DNA from: Dongia rigui
Lineage (GTDB): Bacteria > Pseudomonadota > Alphaproteobacteria > Dongiales > Dongiaceae
DNA length: 64,000 nucleotides
Assembly (NCBI RefSeq): GCF_034044635.1
Contig: NZ_JAXCLX010000003.1
Span: forward strand, 124,001-188,000
Direction: 5' to 3'
The position numbers and the translations under genes are program-made. This document shows positions 8,908 to 19,483 of the stretch, one piece after another. The notes beneath the pieces were generated by a model that was not told the origin of the DNA, searched no databases, and saw only the letters and a program-made list of their open reading frames with translations. Each line of letters starts with the position of its first letter. Position 1 is the first letter of the stretch.

Positions 8908-9684
8908 GTGATTGTTTCCTGCCCGGCTTGCGCTACCAGGTTCTCGTTGGACGCGGCACTCCTTGGTGAGGGCGGCCGAAGCGTGCGCTGTGCCAAATGC
9001 GGCCATAAGTGGAAGCAGCTGCCGCCCAAGTTGGAAAACCCCGAAGGAACGCCGGCCGAGATCGCCCTGAGCGCCGAGGTGGCGGCAGATGCCGCACCGG
9101 CCCCTGGCTCGGCGCCCGAAAACACCGCTCCCGGCGGCGAAACGCCGGGTATCGAGATTCCCGCGGCCCCACCCCGCCCGCGCTCGCCCCAGCGCCCGAC
9201 CGGCCCCATCACCGTGCCGCCCAAGCTGCGGCCGATGATGCCAAAGCGCCGTTTCCGGTTGCGGCCGGCCTATCTCGTACTGGCCGGCATGGCGATCGGC
9301 CTCGGCGCCGTGTTCATTTTCCGGGCCGAGATTGCCCGCGCCATCCCCGCGCTCGACATGGTCTACAGCCTGATGGGTATCTCGACCAGCAGCCCGGCCG
9401 AGGATCTCGAAACCGCCAATCTGGTGTTCAACCGGCGCAATGAAGACGGGAAAACCGTTTATTCGGTCCAGGCCGACGTCTTCAACAAGTCGGAATACCC
9501 CGTGAAGCTGCCGGTTTTCGTCATCAAGGCCCGGGATGCGGACCGCAAGCAGGTGGGCGACGCCTATCCCTTCCGCCTGGAACAGGAAACCATCGAGCCG
9601 GGCGAGACGATTACATTCCGCACTTTCATGGATTCCCTGCCCAAGGGCACCAAGACGCTGCGAATCGAATTCGTCGCCGAGTAA
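8908..9684 (+). CDS. MJ0042-type zinc-ribbon / DUF3426-like membrane protein
   Basis: 258 residues from a GTG start. The N-terminal zinc ribbon has CPAC (Cys5, Cys8) and CAKC (Cys28, Cys31), the standard MJ0042 motif. A Pro-rich linker (about 50-110), one transmembrane helix (about 122-145) and a C-terminal periplasmic beta domain with an FNKSEYPVKLP-type stretch follow. The frame is open to a TTG at 8818, but family members begin with Ile-Val-Ser-Cys-Pro, matching GTG 8908. Transcribed divergently from ftsE, an order common in alphaproteobacteria. Function unknown; a membrane-anchored regulator or scaffold is a guess. Confidence 0.78.
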   Translation: MIVSCPACATRFSLDAALLGEGGRSVRCAKCGHKWKQLPPKLENPEGTPAEIALSAEVAADAAPAPGSAPENTAPGGETPGIEIPAAPPRPRSPQRPTGPITVPPKLRPMMPKRRFRLRPAYLVLAGMAIGLGAVFIFRAEIARAIPALDMVYSLMGISTSSPAEDLETANLVFNRRNEDGKTVYSVQADVFNKSEYPVKLPVFVIKARDADRKQVGDAYPFRLEQETIEPGETITFRTFMDSLPKGTKTLRIEFVAE

Positions 9685-10107
9685 GCGATCCCGACCTGCG
9701 GCGAAACGCCCGCCCCTTCACATCTGCGTGCGCTGCTCCCTATTGCCTATCTATCTGAATAAATGCCATAAATCCGCCATGATCTGCTGTCGATATGGTG
9801 TTCAGCGCCGAGGCAGTCTCACCAAAAATTAACGGTTTCGGCTTAGGCTTACCTTAGGCTTACATTTGAATCGTCGGGCCGATCGTGATCTTTTTCTGCG
9901 GCTCGGCTGTGCGTGGGTCGTCTGATGGGAACCGAAACCGGTCACCATCGTTCTGACGCGACGGATTAGGCCGAGCCTTGGTGCCGATGCCGACGTCAGC
10001 CCTGGGCGATGCGCCGCAGCTTCGCGGCCCGAAAGAGAATTGGTGAGTTGATGACGGTCATGTCTGCACGCGCTGCCTCGTACAGAATTAGAAGGGCTGA
10101 AAACACT
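9685..10107. other. Intergenic region of 423 bases before the receiver gene
   Basis: No convincing gene or tRNA was seen. It holds an 11-base tandem repeat at 9842-9863 in a TTAA/TTAG-rich patch and probably the leader of the receiver gene. Alternative receiver starts at ATG 10051 and ATG 10060 would shorten this gap. Confidence 0.5.
9842..9863. repeat. Tandem 11-bp repeat CTTAGGCTTAC x2
   Basis: Two exact adjacent copies of CTTAGGCTTAC. They create TTAG-N7-TTAG, which resembles but does not match the CtrA consensus TTAA-N7-TTAA. Located about 245 bases before the CpdR-like receiver. Confidence 0.6.
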
Positions 10108-10488
10108 GTGTCCGCAATCCTGTTGGCTGAAGACGATGAGTCGGTTCGTGCTTTTGTCACCCGGGCCCTTACCCATCGTGGCCATGAAGTGACGGCGGTC
10201 GGCGATGGCGAGGCGGCGATCAACGCCTTGAAGGCCCAGACCTACGACCTGATGCTGACCGATATCGTGATGCCGGGCCTCGACGGCCTCGCTTTGGCCG
10301 AAACCGCCGCCCGCATCAACCCGCGCATGACCGTCCTCATGATGACCGGCTTTGCCGATGCCCGCGAACGCGCCGATGGCGTGCGCAACCAGCAGGGCCC
10401 GGTCGCCGACATCATCACCAAGCCGTTCAGCCTGCAGCAGATCTGCAACGCCGTGGACGCCGCCCTCTCCGGCCAGCGGGCTAACTGA
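10108..10488 (+). CDS. cpdR: CpdR-like single-domain response regulator
   Basis: About 126 residues, only a receiver domain. The acidic pocket is Asp9-Asp10, the phospho-acceptor Asp52 in LTDIVMPG, the conserved Thr80 in MMTGFAD and Lys105 in TKPF. The opening ILLAEDDE and the LLTDIVMPGLDG-like core match alphaproteobacterial CpdR, which controls ClpXP-dependent degradation of cell-cycle regulators when unphosphorylated. Start chosen at GTG 10108 by this alignment, with AGAAGGG upstream. ATG 10051 gives a 19-residue extension and cannot be excluded. The stretch before TKPF differs from Caulobacter CpdR, so a paralogue is possible. Confidence 0.68.
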   Translation: MSAILLAEDDESVRAFVTRALTHRGHEVTAVGDGEAAINALKAQTYDLMLTDIVMPGLDGLALAETAARINPRMTVLMMTGFADARERADGVRNQQGPVADIITKPFSLQQICNAVDAALSGQRAN

Positions 10489-10492
10489 GCTT

Positions 10493-11017
10493 CTATGCAG
10501 AGACCAGCGTTAGTTTTCCCGCATAGCGCACCAGGCGGCCGATCAGCGGCAGCCTGATCTCGACCTCGAATTCATAAAACCCCTCAGCCTCACCCTCCCA
10601 GGCGACGAGCGTGGGCATCAGGCATCTTGGCAGAGGGATGCGGCCAAAATATGCGCTGCGCAGTTCGTAGTGCAGCCGGCCCGCATTTACCCGGGGCTTT
10701 AGCCGCAGCTTCAGTCGGCCCATCATTTCGATCAGATGCCCCCCGTCGAGCAGGAAATTGCTTTCCAGCTTCTTGCCGTCGAATGACCGCCGCCAGATCA
10801 TCCTGTCACTCAAGTGATCACCCGAAACGATCAGGAAGCACTGGGGATTTGCAGCCGGCATGTTGAGGACGGAAGCGAGGAGCGCGCCTAACCCTCGCCC
10901 CCGGGTGACCGAAACATGGCCCCGCAGTTCGATTGGACCCAAATGCGCTTGCTGTACCACCGGCAGCAAGTGCGCGAAATCAGCACCAAGGCAAAGCTGC
11001 AGGGCGTTCAACGACAT
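10493..11017 (-). CDS. DUF4166-like hypothetical protein
   Basis: 174 residues. Pattern of beta strands with GRGLGALLASVLNMP near 41-55, an IWRRSFDGKKLES stretch and a C-terminal FYEFEVEIRLPLIGRLVRYAG segment, which resembles the DUF4166 domain. No signal peptide and no catalytic motif recognised. The start lies 2 bases after the stop of the upstream membrane protein on the same strand, so the two form an operon under the divergent ArsR-type gene. Function unknown. Confidence 0.6.
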   Translation of the reverse strand: MSLNALQLCLGADFAHLLPVVQQAHLGPIELRGHVSVTRGRGLGALLASVLNMPAANPQCFLIVSGDHLSDRMIWRRSFDGKKLESNFLLDGGHLIEMMGRLKLRLKPRVNAGRLHYELRSAYFGRIPLPRCLMPTLVAWEGEAEGFYEFEVEIRLPLIGRLVRYAGKLTLVSA

Positions 11018-11019
11018 TC

Positions 11020-11403
11020 TCAGACCTGCGGCTGCAGATGCGGAGCCTTCCCGGCCACGGCATGAAAAAGCCGCGAATGGCGAAACTTGACGAGCATATT
11101 CATATTGAAGAAATGCATGCCGCCCAGCACAACCACGACCAGACCGATCTTCGTGCTCAAAAACTCAACCGCCCCGACGATGTCGATCGGCTTGGCGCCA
11201 TAGCGCAACGCCAGCGACACGAAGCCGATGTTGACGAGGTAGAACCCGATCAAGAGCAAGTGGTTGATCGAATCGGCAAGCGCCTCGCGACCTTCGAAAT
11301 TCTCCACCAGGAAGACACGGCCGTTGCGGTTCAAGGCGCGGCCGACCCAGAAGGTGATCGCCAGACTGACAAAGACATAAACAGCATAGGTAACGACCAT
11401 CAT
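11020..11403 (-). CDS. Small three-to-four-helix membrane protein
   Basis: 127 residues with hydrophobic segments at about 1-22, 44-66 and 78-100, and the motif GGMHFFNM in the last. No enzyme motif. Start assigned to the ATG-ATG pair at 11403/11400 because GGAGG lies 5-8 bases ahead. The in-frame ATG at 11415 precedes that ribosome site. First gene of a two-gene operon divergent from an ArsR-family regulator and directly beside its putative operators. A role in a metabolite- or stress-responsive membrane function is inferred from context only. Confidence 0.7.
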   Translation of the reverse strand: MMVVTYAVYVFVSLAITFWVGRALNRNGRVFLVENFEGREALADSINHLLLIGFYLVNIGFVSLALRYGAKPIDIVGAVEFLSTKIGLVVVVLGGMHFFNMNMLVKFRHSRLFHAVAGKAPHLQPQV

Positions 11404-11435
11404 TGCATCCTCCATCGCGGCATGCTACATAATTC

Positions 11436-11502
11436 GTTAATTAGTCAATTTGCTAAATATCAACCTAGCGACGGTTTGTTAGTTAGTCAACTATCTAAAT
11501 AA
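11436..11502. promoter_or_regulatory. Two phased 25-bp operator-like repeats
   Basis: Imperfect 25-base direct repeats at 11436-11460 and 11478-11502 with consensus GTTARTTAGTCAAYTWKCTA followed by AATAW. Each contains the dyad TTAG-N8-CTAA typical of ArsR-family sites. Their starts are 42 bases apart, four helical turns. They fill the AT-rich gap between the membrane-protein gene and the ArsR-type gene, so autoregulation and control of the divergent operon are likely. Confidence 0.7.
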
Positions 11503-11515
11503 AGCGGATCCAGGC

Positions 11516-11842
11516 ATGAGTATGGACAAGGTATTTGAGGCGCTGTCCTCCCAGGTTCGGCGCAAGGTCCTGGCCTATCTTTCGGCGACGGACCTTACGG
11601 CTGGCGAAATCGCAGAGCGTTTCGACATCTCCAAGCCCTCCGTCTCGAAACATCTCAGCATCCTCGAGAACGCCGGCCTGATCCGATCCGAGCGGAAGGG
11701 GCAGTTCATCCACTACAGCCTGGTCAGCGACAACCTGGTCAACACGCTCACCGGATTCGTTCAGGAGGTCTGCCCGGTCGGGCGGCCGCTGCGCAAGGAA
11801 AGCCGCGACATGGCGCGAGGACGGCGCGGCGGCGAGAAGTAG
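11516..11842 (+). CDS. ArsR-family winged-helix transcriptional regulator
   Basis: 108 residues. Winged HTH with recognition region FDISKPSVSKHLSILENAGL at about 39-58 and the wing RKGQFIHYSL, characteristic of ArsR/SmtB proteins. The canonical metal ligand box ELCVCDL is absent, so it is probably a non-metal sensor of the SdpR-like type. The basic C-terminus (RRGGEK) is short. Divergent from the two-gene membrane-protein operon with two phased operators between them. Confidence 0.85.
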   Translation: MSMDKVFEALSSQVRRKVLAYLSATDLTAGEIAERFDISKPSVSKHLSILENAGLIRSERKGQFIHYSLVSDNLVNTLTGFVQEVCPVGRPLRKESRDMARGRRGGEK

Positions 11843-11850
11843 CGCGCCGC

Positions 11851-14400
11851 TCAGAACTGCTTCAGCAGCCGATCGAGATAGTCGCGTTCCGGTTTGGGGC
11901 GGCTGGGGTCGTTGCGGCGCTGGCGTAGTTCTTCGAAGATCTCGCGCGCCTTCTGGGCCGGTTCCTTGGCGATGCCGAGATCCATGCCGGAACTGTCGAT
12001 CGGGTTGCCGCCGGGGCCGTCATCATCTGCCGGGCGGCCCAGCGGGTCCATCTTGGGCCGTGTGCCGCGGCCCGGCATCTGGCCGGCCTGCCGCTGCATC
12101 ATCTCCTGCGCCGCCTGCAAGCCTTGCTGCAGTTGATTGAGCGCGTTGTTCTGGTTCTCGGCGGCACTCGGGAAGTCCTGGTTCTGCAGGCTGTCGACGG
12201 CGCCGCGCATATATTGCTCGGCCTTGCCGAGACCGCCCGGCAGGTCGCCCAGCATGTTGCTGTATTGCTGCATCAGATTGCCAAGGTCGCGTCGCAGCTG
12301 CTCCTGCCCCATGGCGCCGGAGCCCGGCGCCTGGCCGTTGCCGCCATCGCCCGGCATGCCTTCGCCCTGGTTCTCACCCTGCCCCATTTCGCCTTCGCCC
12401 ATGCCCTGCTCGCCGGGCTGTTGCCCGCGCTGGGCGTTGTAGCTGTCTTCGAGCAGTTTCTGCTGGCGCTGCATCAGGCGGCCGAGCTCGCTATTGAGCT
12501 CCTGCTGCGCGCGCCCCTCCGCACTCATGGTCGAGGGCACGCCGGCCTGCAGGTTCTCCATCAGCTTCTGCAGCTGATCGAGCATCTGCTTGGCGGAATC
12601 CTTGGCGCCCGACCGCGCCATGTTGCGCGCGTCGTTGAGCATCTGGTTGAGATCCTGCTGCGAGAGCTTCAGCCCATTGGGCGACAATTGCCGCATCTGC
12701 TGGCCACTCTCCATGGCGCGCTGAAGCTGCTGCTGCAAATCCTGCATGTAGTGGTTCATAGCTTCCTGCAGCTGGTTCATCAGCCGCTCGATCTCCTCGT
12801 CCGAGGCGCCGCGATCGAGCGCGTCCTGGAGGGCCTGCTGCAGGCGCCGGAATTCGCTCAAGGCCAAAGACGTGCCGCCGTCCTCAAGATCGACGGCGAT
12901 GTCCCACATCAGCTGCAGGACCGGCGGCGTGTCAGAAGGCGCGAATTCCGCGGCCCGCAATCGGCGCGCCGCAAAATCCATGCCCATGAAGGCCACGATG
13001 CGGTCCTCGTAAGTCTCGGGCTGCGACTTCAGGATATCGAGTTCGCGCGAGATCGAATTGTGGAACTGCCAGTCGCTTGCCAGCCGCTTCCTGAGCTCGA
13101 TGATCGCGCGCGCCACCGGGTGATAGAATTTCCGTTCCGGCAAGGTCAGGGCGAGCGGTGCCGAGGCGCCGATCTGCCCCATCGCATCGCGCGCCACCAG
13201 GCGCAACTCCACATCAAGCCCGGCCCAACGATGGGCGGTGAAATCCTGGAAGCTGCCACCTTGTGCCACGCGCTGGCCATCGGGGCCGAGAGTTGCCTGG
13301 CCCAGCGGCAGCTTGAATTCGAAATCCTCGGTTCCCCGGCTCATGACCAGACGAAGATCCGTGACGCCGTAATCGTCGCTGGCGCTGTAGCCAAGGCGCA
13401 GCACGCCGCGATCGGTGATGCCGGGATTGCCGCCGAACGCAGCCTTGGGCGCCATGTCGGCAATGATCTCGACCGGCCACTCGACCACGGTCGCCAGGCC
13501 CGATTGCACCCCGATCATGCGGCCAGCAGAAAGCGTCGCCTCCGAACGCTGGGTGCTGGCATCAAGCACATCGAAGGTGAGCTTCTCGTCATTGGCGACG
13601 AGCGTCGCGGGTCCGCCCATGCCGCTGGTTGGCAGGCCTTGCGCCTGCACCAGCAGCCGCGAGCCCTTCGGCACCTTCAGTGTCTCGGCTGCAGCATCCT
13701 TCTGCGCCAGGCTGAGGCTGATCGGCGGCAGGCCGGTATAGTCGGGCGGCGTGATCCAGGCTTCGACCGTGATCTGGTCGCTGTCCTCGATGCCGGAGAA
13801 ATTCGGCAGCAATGCCTGGTCCAGGCGCCGCAACCAGGCTTCATCGGCACTGAAGAAGGCGGCAACCGCCAGCAGCAGCGCCAGTTGCCGCAGCGCATAG
13901 CGGTCGCGCGCGACAAGGCCGCTATCGGGCCATTTGAGGTCGAGCCGGCCGATCGAGGCCAAGAGGCGGGCCCGGTGCCTGGCCCACAGGCTGGCCGCCG
14001 CCGGATCGATCAGATTGCTGACCTGGGTGTCGTCGATATGGGTGAGCGGGCGATGCGTCAGATCGCTGTCGCGCTCAAGGCGGCGCAGCGCCTGCTGCCA
14101 AGCCGGCAGGCGAAAACGACGAAAGCCCCACCAAAGGGCATAGAGAAACCCGGCGGCCGCCACGATGAGCAGCACGACATGAATCCAGACGCCAAGGTCA
14201 CGCGGCAGGCCCAGCCAGGCAAGGGCCAGGGCCAGCAAAACAACGGAGACGGCCGGCGCCAGCGCGGCCCAGAGGCGCTCGGCAAGGAGGATCGCCCAGG
14301 CGATGGCCGCCATCGTCCGAACCCGCGCCGGCAGGCTGCTCGGCTCCCGGGGGGCGGTCGGTGCCTTTTCATCGCCGAGAACCGGGCGTCGCGCCATCAA
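11851..14400 (-). CDS. TIGR02302 / DUF4175-type large membrane protein
   Basis: 849 residues. Two N-terminal transmembrane helices (about 28-50 and 62-85), a large periplasmic or cytoplasmic beta-rich region, and a Gln/Met/Gly-rich helical C-terminal part (about 540-790) with many Q-Q and M-Q pairs. Ends with ELRQRRNDPSRPKPERDYLDRLLKQF-type sequence common to this alphaproteobacterial family. Function is not established. It lies 50 bases downstream of lysA with GAGGAGG before the start, as in other alphaproteobacteria. Confidence 0.8.
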   Translation of the reverse strand: MMARRPVLGDEKAPTAPREPSSLPARVRTMAAIAWAILLAERLWAALAPAVSVVLLALALAWLGLPRDLGVWIHVVLLIVAAAGFLYALWWGFRRFRLPAWQQALRRLERDSDLTHRPLTHIDDTQVSNLIDPAAASLWARHRARLLASIGRLDLKWPDSGLVARDRYALRQLALLLAVAAFFSADEAWLRRLDQALLPNFSGIEDSDQITVEAWITPPDYTGLPPISLSLAQKDAAAETLKVPKGSRLLVQAQGLPTSGMGGPATLVANDEKLTFDVLDASTQRSEATLSAGRMIGVQSGLATVVEWPVEIIADMAPKAAFGGNPGITDRGVLRLGYSASDDYGVTDLRLVMSRGTEDFEFKLPLGQATLGPDGQRVAQGGSFQDFTAHRWAGLDVELRLVARDAMGQIGASAPLALTLPERKFYHPVARAIIELRKRLASDWQFHNSISRELDILKSQPETYEDRIVAFMGMDFAARRLRAAEFAPSDTPPVLQLMWDIAVDLEDGGTSLALSEFRRLQQALQDALDRGASDEEIERLMNQLQEAMNHYMQDLQQQLQRAMESGQQMRQLSPNGLKLSQQDLNQMLNDARNMARSGAKDSAKQMLDQLQKLMENLQAGVPSTMSAEGRAQQELNSELGRLMQRQQKLLEDSYNAQRGQQPGEQGMGEGEMGQGENQGEGMPGDGGNGQAPGSGAMGQEQLRRDLGNLMQQYSNMLGDLPGGLGKAEQYMRGAVDSLQNQDFPSAAENQNNALNQLQQGLQAAQEMMQRQAGQMPGRGTRPKMDPLGRPADDDGPGGNPIDSSGMDLGIAKEPAQKAREIFEELRQRRNDPSRPKPERDYLDRLLKQF

Positions 14401-14424
14401 TCCTCCTCAGAGTGGCCCCGTCAC

Positions 14425-14451
14425 AACTGGGGACCGGGCTTCCCCCCAGTT
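14425..14451 (-). terminator. Hairpin between lysA and the TIGR02302 gene
   Basis: Inverted repeat AACTGGGG / CCCCAGTT with an 11-base loop, beginning at the last base of the lysA stop codon. No U-tract follows, so partial termination or mRNA processing is more likely than full termination. Confidence 0.35.
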
Positions 14452-15710
14452 TACAGCCAGGCGGGCAGCCTGTCTTGACCGATGATTGCGTCATAAGTTT
14501 GACGGGGCCTAACCACCTCAAACTTATCGCCTTTCACCAGCACTTCCGGCAGCAGCGGCCGGGTGTTGTAGGTCGAGGACATGACCGCGCCATAGGCGCC
14601 CGCCTCGCGGAACACCACCAGGTCGTCGGCCACCAGCGGCGGCAGCGGCCGCTGTTCCGCAAACTGGTCGCCGGTTTCACAAATCGGCCCCACCACATCG
14701 ACCTTCGTGACCGGCGCATCATCCGCCGGCTGGCGCACCGGCTGGATCTGGTGATAGGCGTCGTAAAGGGTCGGGCGGATGAGGTCGTTCATCGCCGCAT
14801 CGACGATGACGAAATTGCGGCTGACACCTTCCTTCACATTGATCACGCGCGCGACCAGGATACCGGCATTGCCGACGATGGCGCGGCCAGGCTCGGCCTC
14901 CAGCTTCAGCCCCATATTGCCGAAATTCTCCGCCACCGCATTGGTGTAGTCGGAGAAGCTGATGGTCTGTTCGTCGCGATAGGTGATGCCGATGCCGCCA
15001 CCGAGATCGACGCGCTCGACACTGTGCCCCTTGCCGCGCAGCGCCTTCACCAGATCCGACATCTTCTGGAACGCGTGGCGATAGGGGGCGATGTCGGTGA
15101 GCTGCGAGCCGATATGGCAGGCAAGGCCCTTCACATCAATGCCCGGCAGGGATGCGGCTTCGGCATAAATCGCCGGGGCATGGTCGATATCGATACCGAA
15201 CTTGTTCTCCGACTTGCCGGTCGAGATCTTGGCATGGGTCTTGGCGTCGACATCCGGATTGATGCGCAAGGCGACGGGTGCGCGCTTGCCAAGGCTGAGG
15301 GCCACTTCATTGAGCGCCCGCAATTCACCTGGAGATTCGACATTGAACTGGTAGATGCCGGCCTTCAGCGCCTCGGCCATTTCGGTGCGCGTCTTGCCCA
15401 CACCCGCAAAGACGATCTCGCCCGCCGGAATGCCGGCCTTCAGCGCGCGGTACATCTCGCCCACCGAGACGACGTCGGCGCCGGCGCCGAGTTGCGCCAA
15501 TGTCCGGATCACGGCCTGGTTCGAGTTGGCCTTGCACGAGAAATAAAGCTTGGCATTGAGCCCGCCCAGCGCCGCGTCAAAATTGGTGAAGTTATCGGTG
15601 AGCTTCGCCGTCGAATAGCAATAGAAGGGCGTGCCAACCTCAGCCGCAATCCGGCTCACAGGCACGCCCTCGGCGTAGAACTCGCCGTTCTCATAGTGGA
15701 AATGGCTCAT
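14451..15710 (-). CDS. lysA: Diaminopimelate decarboxylase
   Basis: 419 residues, PLP enzyme of the alanine-racemase-fold decarboxylases that converts meso-diaminopimelate to lysine. PLP-binding Lys60 lies in YFSCKANSN. The glycine loop DLGGGIGI, the substrate motif EPGRAIV and the CETGD motif with the subunit-crossing Cys are all visible. Length is normal. A repeat element separates it from the small lipoprotein gene downstream of argH, preserving the argH-lipoprotein-lysA order. Confidence 0.96.
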   Translation of the reverse strand: MSHFHYENGEFYAEGVPVSRIAAEVGTPFYCYSTAKLTDNFTNFDAALGGLNAKLYFSCKANSNQAVIRTLAQLGAGADVVSVGEMYRALKAGIPAGEIVFAGVGKTRTEMAEALKAGIYQFNVESPGELRALNEVALSLGKRAPVALRINPDVDAKTHAKISTGKSENKFGIDIDHAPAIYAEAASLPGIDVKGLACHIGSQLTDIAPYRHAFQKMSDLVKALRGKGHSVERVDLGGGIGITYRDEQTISFSDYTNAVAENFGNMGLKLEAEPGRAIVGNAGILVARVINVKEGVSRNFVIVDAAMNDLIRPTLYDAYHQIQPVRQPADDAPVTKVDVVGPICETGDQFAEQRPLPPLVADDLVVFREAGAYGAVMSSTYNTRPLLPEVLVKGDKFEVVRPRQTYDAIIGQDRLPAWL

Positions 15711-15732
15711 GGAAGTTAGATCACCCTAGTAT

Positions 15733-15811
15733 GCGTCATGCCCGCGGTTGACCCGGGCATCCACTCTCTCCTGCAGCAGTGGGTCCCCGGATCTTCGCCC
15801 GGGGATGACGC
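15733..15811. repeat. Dispersed-type intergenic palindromic element
   Basis: 79 bases bounded by the perfect inverted ends GCGTCAT and ATGACGC. Inside are two GC-rich halves, CATGCCCGCGG...CCCGGGCAT and GTCCCCGG...CCGGGGATGAC. This form, with GTCATGCCCG and CCCGGGGATGAC ends, resembles short interspersed repeats common in alphaproteobacteria. Only one copy of this type is in the window. It lies between two same-strand genes, so it may also fold in the mRNA. Confidence 0.65.
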
Positions 15812-15828
15812 TGGCAGGAAATGTAAAT

Positions 15829-16001
15829 TCACCCGCTGAAAATGCCCGTCTGTGGTTTTGGCGTCTGCGGGTACTGGTCCGGGTATCTGTCCTTGTGGAC
15901 TTCCTTGGGCAATTCCGGCACGCCGTTGCGCCCGCAGGCACTCAAGCCGGCAGTCGCCGTCAGGAGAGCGGCGAGCATCGCCACGGACAGTTTCGACATC
16001 C

Positions 16002-16005
<4 letters not shown>
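15829..16005 (-). CDS. Small LptM/YifL-like lipoprotein
   Basis: 58 residues. Signal peptide with lipobox LSAC (Cys24), followed by [11 protein letters not shown], which matches the CGxxGP-like start of the LptM (YifL) family. These small outer-membrane lipoproteins aid LptD maturation in enterobacteria; whether this one does is inference. The ATG overlaps the argH stop as ATGA, which fixes the start. Located between argH and lysA as in many alphaproteobacteria. Confidence 0.78.
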
Positions 16006-17427
<1,422 letters not shown>

Positions 17428-17429
<2 letters not shown>

Positions 17430-17991
17430 GGTACTGAAAAAGACCGCCTTTTGGGGCTCCCTGATGGCATTTTTGCTGGCGGCGGCACCCCTGACACCGT
17501 CCCTGGCCGACGGTACCGCCGCAAAGCCCGGCGACTTTAGCCCGTTCGATCCGCCCCTGCCAACGCCCAATGAGGACTTCCAGAATGCTTTGGGGGACAA
17601 GGTCACCCTGGCCGATTTCAAGGGCCAGGTGGTTGTCCTCAATTTCTGGGCCAGCTGGTGCGCCCCCTGCGTCGCCGAAATGCCCACCCTCGACGCCCTC
17701 CAGGCCGATCTGGCGGAAGCGGGCCTCAAGGTCGTGGCGGTCAGCCTCGACCGCGACGGCATCAAGAAGGCGGCCCCGTTCTTTCGCCGCACGGGCGTCA
17801 AGAATCTGAAGCTCTATACCGACCGCATGAGCGACCTGTTCCAGGAACTCAAAGGCGCGGCCCTGCCCACCACCTATGTGCTCGACCGCGACGGCAAGGT
17901 CGTCTCGGTCTATATCGGCGCCACCGATTGGTCGTCAGTCAAGGTGAAGGCCGAACTCAGAAAATACCTCGACGCCAAACCGGCCGGGTAA
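17428..17991 (+). CDS. tlpA: TlpA-family thiol:disulfide oxidoreductase
   Basis: 187 residues. Signal peptide or membrane anchor with a Lys-Lys n-region and a hydrophobic core (about 8-25). Thioredoxin-like fold with active site WCAPC at 77-81 and the cis-Pro in ALPTTYV near 148. Members reduce periplasmic thiols, for example in cytochrome c or oxidase copper-centre maturation. Start chosen at ATG 17428 to keep the positively charged n-region; ATG 17464 is an alternative. Divergent from argH with overlapping start codons. Confidence 0.88.
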
Positions 17992-18000
17992 GATCGCTGC

Positions 18001-18504
18001 TCAGACCTCTTCCATCGGCGGCAAGCTTAGGATCGCTGGATATTTGTCGGCAAGCCCCGGGCATAAGCCTTCGAAATTCCTGCGCATGTGTCGACGCAGG
18101 TCGAAGTCGAGTTCGGGCACCAGATCCCCGCTGCGGAAACGCAGTCGACCATCGGACGATGGTGGTGCATCGGGTGTGTCCGGCCACATGATCTCGCCAT
18201 GGGCCGGTGAGGACCAGAAATACTTCACATAGAGATCGTCGTTATGGCCCTGGTAATATCCGCCATTGAGGCCTTGCACGAGCACCGACTGATCGGAGAG
18301 CGGGATCTCGGCGACGATGGCGGATATCATGCAATCGAGCGTCGCCGGCCAATCCGCCTCATCGACGAAATACGGTCGATCGAGTTCATTGCCATTGCGG
18401 AGGGCCAGTTCCAGTTGACCGGCGTAATAGGTCGGGTGCAAGCCATGGGTCTGGCAAGCCGCGAGCGCCGCCGCGACAAACAGCAGCGTTCCGGCACGCC
18501 ACAT
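18001..18504 (-). CDS. Putative lipoprotein, unknown function
   Basis: 167 residues. Short signal peptide with lipobox LAAC, Cys17. The mature part has two further cysteines (in DCMIS and GLCPG), is acidic and Trp/Tyr-rich, and shows no domain I recognise. The frame is open upstream into hbd, but the lipobox start at 18504 is the sensible choice. The hbd stop lies 18 bases upstream, so the gene may be transcribed with etfB-etfA-hbd. Confidence 0.6.
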   Translation of the reverse strand: MWRAGTLLFVAAALAACQTHGLHPTYYAGQLELALRNGNELDRPYFVDEADWPATLDCMISAIVAEIPLSDQSVLVQGLNGGYYQGHNDDLYVKYFWSSPAHGEIMWPDTPDAPPSSDGRLRFRSGDLVPELDFDLRRHMRRNFEGLCPGLADKYPAILSLPPMEEV

Positions 18505-18521
18505 CGCGCGCTGCCGGCGCC

Positions 18522-19397
<876 letters not shown>

Positions 19398-19432
19398 GTT
19401 TTGACCTCTTCTTTTCTGTCTCCCGGAACATT

Positions 19433-19461
19433 GCGGCCCGCTGTTTCGTTCAGCGGGCCGC
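19433..19461 (-). terminator. Intercistronic hairpin between etfA and hbd
   Basis: Perfect 11-bp stem GCGGCCCGCTG / CAGCGGGCCGC with a 7-base loop. No T-tract follows in the direction of transcription, so it probably stabilises the etf mRNA or attenuates hbd rather than ending the transcript. Confidence 0.5.
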
Positions 19462-19483
19462 TTGTCCGGTTATTTCTTGGCAG

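Noticed and set aside
9842-9863. CtrA binding site
   Set aside because: Half-sites are TTAG, not TTAA, so the consensus is not met; kept only as a repeat.
12124-14478. 784-residue open frame on the plus strand
   Set aside because: Lies wholly antisense to the TIGR02302 gene; His/Arg/Leu-rich translation typical of a shadow frame caused by GC bias.
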